Of a DNA stretch of 10,536 nt, positions 6,748-10,536 are shown one piece after another (the stretch's first letter is position 1; each line of letters begins with the position of its first letter). The stretch lies in assembly GCA_937892835.1 (NCBI GenBank), contig CALBHM010000392.1, forward strand, positions 1 through 10,536. The letters are read 5' to 3'. Source of the stretch: an uncultured Ruminococcus sp. GTDB lineage: Bacteria > Bacillota > Clostridia > Oscillospirales > Acutalibacteraceae. The notes beneath the pieces are model-generated. The model saw nothing but the letters and a program-made list of their open reading frames with translations, searched no databases and had not been told where the DNA came from. The position numbers and the translations under genes were made by a program.

Positions 6748-7431
6748 TTAGTCCGCCTTTCTGTTTGTATTATTGTTTGATGATTTATTATTTGAAATAA
6801 CAACCTTTAAAAGCTGTTTCAATAAGCTGAAAACAAGTGCAATTCCTGCGTTTATCAACGCTCTCGGAATAAATGCTGTCTTTGTAACAAACTCAACAGT
6901 CGTTTTTTCACCGCAGTAATCGGCAAAAACATTGACCTTGTAGTCCTTGACCTTCATATTTGAACAGATGAATCCGAGCGAAGGATACAAAGCGGAGCAA
7001 ACCTTACCGTACTTTATCGCAGTTGCAGCTGCATCATCTTCTGTGATATGAATATCAAGATGAAACTTTTTAATTATAACGGCACGCCTGATGAATTTGA
7101 CCGAAAATCGCTTAAGTGCCGCCACGCAGTTGTTGAGAAGTTCAATAACTCCGGCCAAGCCCTGATTATTGTAAAAGGTTTTGAGGAAATTCTCTTTTTG
7201 GGGCTTCGGTTTTTCTTCTTTCTTCTCTTCGGGCTTCTCCTCTTTCTTTTCCTCTTTCGGCTTTTCTTCCTTTTTCTTCTTTTCCGGGAAAGGATAAAGA
7301 TCGAATTTCAGGAAAAGCCACGAAACCTTACAACGAACTGCGTCGGTGTATTCAAGATCAAGAACGACAGGAATGCTCAAAACTATAACGAAAAATGCGA
7401 TAATTCCGAGAATTATGTATAATGCTGTCAT
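6748..7431 (-). CDS. DUF2953 (YtfI-like) membrane-anchored protein
   Basis: Function is unknown; the family is regularly found beside ytfJ. The 227-residue protein has one N-terminal membrane segment (about 3-24), a short strand-rich part up to residue 48, a Lys/Glu/Pro linker (50-80), then the domain that carries the family signal, including HLDIHITEDDAAATAIKYG and the KVNVFADYCGE region. A second hydrophobic stretch (about 190-212) may be a C-terminal membrane helix, and the end is rich in Asn and Lys. It starts at ATG 7431 behind an unusually complete ribosome site. It lies 17 nt after scpB and 2 nt before ytfJ, so co-expression with ytfJ is likely. Confidence 0.88.
   Translation of the reverse strand: MTALYIILGIIAFFVIVLSIPVVLDLEYTDAVRCKVSWLFLKFDLYPFPEKKKKEEKPKEEKKEEKPEEKKEEKPKPQKENFLKTFYNNQGLAGVIELLNNCVAALKRFSVKFIRRAVIIKKFHLDIHITEDDAAATAIKYGKVCSALYPSLGFICSNMKVKDYKVNVFADYCGEKTTVEFVTKTAFIPRALINAGIALVFSLLKQLLKVVISNNKSSNNNTNRKAD
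7192..7284 (-). repeat. Low-complexity Lys/Glu/Pro tract inside the DUF2953 gene
   Basis: This in-frame tract encodes residues 50-80, an imperfect repeat of units like EEKKEEKP. On the minus strand it is almost entirely purine. It probably forms a charged flexible or helical spacer between the membrane anchor and the folded domain. The length of such a tract may vary between strains. Confidence 0.7.
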
Positions 7432-7433
7432 TC

Positions 7434-7443
7434 GATCACCTCC
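7434..7443 (-). promoter_or_regulatory. Near-consensus Shine-Dalgarno of the DUF2953 gene
   Basis: On the minus strand GGAGGTGATC sits just before the ATG at 7431, with seven bases between GGAGG and the ATG. It is complementary over ten bases to the usual 3' end of bacterial 16S rRNA, the most complete ribosome site in the window. It suggests strong independent initiation, not only coupling to scpB. Confidence 0.75.
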
Positions 7444-7448
7444 GTGGT

Positions 7449-8075
7449 TTATTCTTCGGCCACCTTGACCGGCTCGCCTGTGAGCATTTTATTTTCTATA
7501 ATTTCGCCGTCATCAAGATTGATTTCCAGCTGACCGTTGATTTCCTCGCTCTTTGGCAAATCCTCATGCTCGGGAAGATCCGGCAGATCGTCAAGACTTG
7601 TAACGCAGAAGCATTTTAGAAACTCAGGCGTCGTGCCGTAAATAAGCGGTCTGCCCGGCAGTTCAAGTCTGCCTCTTTCCTCGATAAGTCCCTTTGCAAT
7701 AAGTGTGCCTATAACACCCGAGCAGTCGACACCTCTGACCTGTTCAACAAATGACTTTGTAACAGGCTGGTTATAGGCAATTACAGCCAAAACCTCAAAA
7801 GCGGCCGCCGAAAGCGGTGTATTCTTTTTTATTTCAAGCACAGCCCTTACCTTGTCGGCGTATTCCTGACGGGTGCAAAGCTGATACATATCGTCCATTT
7901 TAACAAGTCTTATGCCGCTGTTGATTGACTTCAAAGCCTCATCAATGCCCTTAAGTGCTTCCTCGACAGGTTCTTTTTCACATTCAAGAGCCTGACAGAT
8001 TCGCTCTATTTCAAGCGGTTCGCCTGCGGCAAAGAGAATTGCCTCAACAGCACCCTGCAATTCATTCATTATCAT
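7449..8075 (-). CDS. scpB: Segregation and condensation protein B
   Basis: ScpB binds the ScpA kleisin subunit of the SMC condensin complex, which organises and separates the chromosome. The 208-residue protein has two winged-helix domains. The first begins LQGAVEAILFAAGEPL. The second carries TPLSAAAFEVLAVIAYNQPV (86-105), the QVRGVD turn and the conserved GRPLIYGTTPEFL (141-153), followed by LDDLPDL. The acidic C-terminal tail is typical. Start choice is uncertain between ATG 8075 and ATG 8069. The only visible ribosome site, GGAGGAC, is about 12 bases before 8075, so I give that one. It overlaps the end of scpA, which suggests coupling so the partners are made together. Confidence 0.94.
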   Translation of the reverse strand: MIMNELQGAVEAILFAAGEPLEIERICQALECEKEPVEEALKGIDEALKSINSGIRLVKMDDMYQLCTRQEYADKVRAVLEIKKNTPLSAAAFEVLAVIAYNQPVTKSFVEQVRGVDCSGVIGTLIAKGLIEERGRLELPGRPLIYGTTPEFLKCFCVTSLDDLPDLPEHEDLPKSEEINGQLEINLDDGEIIENKMLTGEPVKVAEE

Positions 8076-8814
8076 CTGTGTAGTCGTCCTCCACATCAAA
8101 GTTTATATCGGAATCTATCATCTCAACCTCGAGATCGTCATCAGTCTGTGTCAAAGTAATTTTTTTATCCTTGGCAAGAGAAAGTATCGCAAGGAAGGTC
8201 GCAACCATCTCCGAACGTGATTCCGCCTTTTCAAAGAAAGCTACAAAACGCTGCCTTTTCTTTCTGAAGAGGCTGCCCATAATATAGCTGACACGCTCTC
8301 TTATCGGAACGATCTTGTGTGCAACAATACCCGAAAAAGCCTCAATCGGCGGCGGAAGATTACGTTTTCCTCTGCCGACAGCGTTAATATACGCTTTTAA
8401 AAGCTCAATAGGCTGATGCAAACGTGTATATGTCATATCCGGAAGAAATTTCTCCGGCTTTCTCGAATACTGGTCGAAGCCGTCCGCCTGTGAGGCAAGC
8501 TTTTTTGCCATGATTTGACAATCCTGATATTCAAGAAGCTCGCCCTGAAGCTCTTTTTTCAGCTCATCGGCTTCCTCCTCATGAACAGGAAGAAGCGAAA
8601 CTGTTTTTATATATATCAGTCTTGCCGCCATCTCGAGAAATTCGCTGGCAACCTCCATATCCTCCTCCTTCATTTGACGAACATAGTCAAGATACTGCTC
8701 GACAAGAAGAAGAATCGGGATATCGTTTATATCAATTTTATGCTTGCTTATCAAGTGCAGGAGCAGATCCAAAGGACCCTCAAACACATCAAGCTTATAT
8801 GATATTGCTTCCAT
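8062..8814 (-). CDS. scpA: Segregation and condensation protein A (kleisin)
   Basis: ScpA is the kleisin that bridges the heads of the SMC dimer and binds ScpB. The 250-residue protein has the N-terminal signature FEGPLDLLLHLI (11-22), the following HKIDINDIPI, a SEFLEMAARLIYIKTVSLLP helix region (about 57-76), and a C-terminal winged helix (about 170-230, with SRSEMVATFLAILSLAK). It closes with a strongly acidic tail. Length is normal. The ATG at 8814 has AAAGGTGA four to five bases upstream. It follows the M50 protease gene after 11 nt and overlaps scpB. Confidence 0.95.
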   Translation of the reverse strand: MEAISYKLDVFEGPLDLLLHLISKHKIDINDIPILLLVEQYLDYVRQMKEEDMEVASEFLEMAARLIYIKTVSLLPVHEEEADELKKELQGELLEYQDCQIMAKKLASQADGFDQYSRKPEKFLPDMTYTRLHQPIELLKAYINAVGRGKRNLPPPIEAFSGIVAHKIVPIRERVSYIMGSLFRKKRQRFVAFFEKAESRSEMVATFLAILSLAKDKKITLTQTDDDLEVEMIDSDINFDVEDDYTDDNE

Positions 8815-8825
8815 GCTTTCACCTT

Positions 8826-9506
8826 TTAAAAAATCGAATAGAACAGCTGATTAAATGCATTATAAATAAGATTTGAAAGATAAGACAACGGTGTTGTCAA
8901 AACACCCGTAAGAAGTAAAAGGAACATAGCTGCCATGATATATCTTTCATATTTCATGATGCCGAAATAAAATTTGTTCGGGAGAATCGCAAAAAGAATT
9001 CTTGAACCGTCAAGCGGCGGAATCGGAATTAAATTGAAAACTGCAAGGTTAATGTTGATTATAGCCGAATACTGGAAAAAGACATTCAAGGCAAAAATTG
9101 CCGTTGTCATCTCTCCGCCACGCTTAGATGCAGCTACAAGAATAATGTAACGAACCATAACCGAAAGGAAACCTATTATGAGATTTGAAAGCGGTCCTGC
9201 CAGCGCAATGAGTGCCATAGCAAGCTTTTTATTTTTCATCTTTGTATTGCGAACATTAACCGGCACGGGCTTCGCATAGCCGAATCCGACAAGCAGGATC
9301 ATGATTGCGCCCCACGGGCTGATGTGAGCCATCGGGTTAAGAGTAAGTCGACCGCTGAGTCTCGCCGTCTGGTCGCCGAGCTTTGTCGCAACAAGTGCAT
9401 GGGCATATTCATGTATTGGCATTACGCAGAAAACAACAAATGCACTGACACATACACCCATAAATATTGAGAGTGCATTGCCGCCTCTTATCAAATCAAG
9501 TAACAT
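8826..9506 (-). CDS. M50 family membrane metalloprotease (site-2-protease-like)
   Basis: An intramembrane zinc protease of the small YwhC-like subgroup; its substrate is unknown. The 226-residue protein has the zinc motif HEYAH at 32-36 inside a hydrophobic helix, a following NPMAHISPWG (57-66), GFGYAKPVPVN (74-84), and the third zinc ligand region IPIPPLDGSRI with Asp166. I count about five to six membrane segments. It has no PDZ domain. The ATG at 9506 has TTGGAG about eleven bases upstream. It lies 19 nt after prmC and 11 nt before scpA; M50 genes next to scpA-scpB are common in Clostridia. The active-site residues look intact. Confidence 0.92.
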   Translation of the reverse strand: MLLDLIRGGNALSIFMGVCVSAFVVFCVMPIHEYAHALVATKLGDQTARLSGRLTLNPMAHISPWGAIMILLVGFGYAKPVPVNVRNTKMKNKKLAMALIALAGPLSNLIIGFLSVMVRYIILVAASKRGGEMTTAIFALNVFFQYSAIININLAVFNLIPIPPLDGSRILFAILPNKFYFGIMKYERYIMAAMFLLLLTGVLTTPLSYLSNLIYNAFNQLFYSIF

Positions 9507-9525
9507 AGTAAACTATTCTCCAAAA

Positions 9526-10374
9526 TTATATTAATGCAATTACGCCTCTCGGAAGTCCGCTCAAGTCGTTATATGCTTTAACTTCCGATGCTTGCTCCGA
9601 GAACAGTTCGGAAATATATTCCGTCTGATTCTCGGCACATTCAACGGCAATCGCTCCGCCGTTTTTGATTCGCTTAAGCCAATCAGATGCAATTACACGA
9701 TAAAAATCGTAGCCGTCCTCACCGCCGTCAAGTGCCATTGTCGGTTCTTTTTTAACTTCGCTTTGTAACCCATCAATTTCACTTGAGCGTATATACGGCG
9801 GATTTGAAAGAATCAAATCGGGAGAAACCTCCGAAAGTAATTCTTTGTCAAAAATATCGCCTTTAACGGCTTTAACATTTTTTACATCGTTAATCTCAAT
9901 GTTTTTCATCAAAAAATCAAAGGCACAGTCTGATTTTTCAACAGCATAAACCGTCGAACTCGGGCAAAGCTTTGCAACGCTTATCGCAATACAGCCGCTA
10001 CCGGAGCAAAGGTCAAATACAATCGGATTTTCTCGTTTTTTCAGAAAATCAATCGCAAACTCAACAAGTATTTCCGTTTCCGGTCGAGGAATCAGCACTC
10101 CCTCGCCGACCTTGAAAGGCAAGCCCATGAATTCCCATTCTTCAAGAATATATTGAAGCGGTTCACCGCCCGAACGACGTTCAATCAAGCTAAAATACTT
10201 CCCAACGGTTTTCTCATCAAGCTCTTTTTGAAAATCAAGCCTTAAAGAGAAATAATCACAGCTTAAAGTATGCTCGGCCAAACAACGTGCGTCAAATTTC
10301 GCATCATCTATTCCGGCAGACTTTAATCTCTCTGTGCCTGACCTCAAAAGCTCACTGATCGTCATTGTTTTCAT
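9526..10374 (-). CDS. prmC: Release factor glutamine N5-methyltransferase PrmC
   Basis: PrmC uses S-adenosylmethionine to methylate the glutamine of the GGQ motif in peptide release factors RF1 and RF2, which improves translation termination. The 282-residue protein has the N-terminal helical substrate domain (about 1-85), then LIPRPETE (94-101), the SAM-binding DLCSGSGCIA (121-130), and the catalytic SNPPY (190-194). Length is normal. Possible starts are ATG 10377, 10374 and 10365; I chose 10374 (MKTMTISELL) because GGAAG lies upstream at workable distance for the first two. It overlaps the end of the DUF1385 gene by 23 nt. The partner gene prfA, often adjacent in Bacillota, is not in the window. 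Confidence 0.94.
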   Translation of the reverse strand: MKTMTISELLRSGTERLKSAGIDDAKFDARCLAEHTLSCDYFSLRLDFQKELDEKTVGKYFSLIERRSGGEPLQYILEEWEFMGLPFKVGEGVLIPRPETEILVEFAIDFLKKRENPIVFDLCSGSGCIAISVAKLCPSSTVYAVEKSDCAFDFLMKNIEINDVKNVKAVKGDIFDKELLSEVSPDLILSNPPYIRSSEIDGLQSEVKKEPTMALDGGEDGYDFYRVIASDWLKRIKNGGAIAVECAENQTEYISELFSEQASEVKAYNDLSGLPRGVIALI

Positions 10375-10536
10375 CATTGTCGCTTTCTTCCGAAGCTGGT
10401 TCAACCGGGTCGTTAATATTTTCCTTTTCCCATCCGAGAGAAATCTTCAAGGAAGCAATGCCTACCTCAATAATATCATCCGTAGGTTCTTTTGTCGTGA
10501 TCCTTTGAAGCCACAGACCGGGTGCTGAAATAATTT
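10352..10536 (-). CDS. DUF1385 (YqhQ-like) membrane protein, C-terminal end only
   Basis: Only the last 60 residues are in the window; the 5' part lies beyond the right edge. The frame reads SAPGLWLQRITTKEP, then DDIIEVGIASLKISLGWEKE, which is the typical conserved end of DUF1385 proteins, multi-pass membrane proteins of unknown function. After this it carries an acidic, Asn-rich tail ending NNDDQ before TGA at 10354-10352. In Clostridia a DUF1385 gene commonly precedes prmC, which supports the call. The tail overlaps the prmC start. Confidence 0.85.
   Translation of the reverse strand, partial: IISAPGLWLQRITTKEPTDDIIEVGIASLKISLGWEKENINDPVEPASEESDNDENNDDQ

Overview
The window is a block of bacterial core genes, all on the minus strand and packed almost end to end, so it is read from high to low coordinates. 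The gene families and order (ScpA, ScpB, a YtfI-like DUF2953 protein, YtfJ, an S11 D,D-carboxypeptidase and RluB, followed by YicC, RemA, Gmk, RpoZ and PriA) point to a Gram-positive bacterium of the Bacillota, class Clostridia. The protein style and gene order fit the Ruminococcaceae/Oscillospiraceae best, but I cannot fix the genus by eye. I see no mobile element, integrase, tRNA, rRNA, CRISPR array or clear intrinsic terminator.

Layout in transcription order. (1) 10536-9526: the C-terminal end of a DUF1385 (YqhQ-like) membrane protein, then prmC, the methyltransferase that modifies release factors. (2) 9506-8826: a small M50 (site-2-protease-like) membrane metalloprotease. (3) 8814-7449: scpA and scpB, the two non-SMC subunits of the chromosome-condensing SMC complex. 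(4) 7431-6329: a DUF2953 membrane-anchored protein and ytfJ, a pair linked to spore formation or germination in Bacillus. (5) 6280-4428: a secreted D-alanyl-D-alanine carboxypeptidase and an RluB-type 23S rRNA pseudouridine synthase. (6) 4418-4050: a small unrecognised protein, possibly a degenerate GNAT fold. (7) 4030-1: yicC (endoribonuclease family), remA, gmk, rpoZ and the start of priA, which runs off the left edge.

The genes overlap by 4 to about 25 nt or are separated by 2 to 48 nt, so most or all of the window could be one long transcript with translational coupling. The only two gaps above 20 nt are 6281-6328 (before the carboxypeptidase) and 2005-2039 (before priA). The first contains a near-perfect 12-bp hairpin that swallows the carboxypeptidase ribosome-binding site. 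No stretch above 300 bases lacks a gene.

This is mostly housekeeping DNA and I did not find a convincing new multi-gene system. The points most worth a second look are the ribosome-site hairpin in front of the carboxypeptidase gene, the small CC-tailed protein between rluB and yicC, the missing neighbours (spmAB, coaBC, prfA) relative to the usual Bacillota order, and the remA tail that also serves as the gmk ribosome-binding region.
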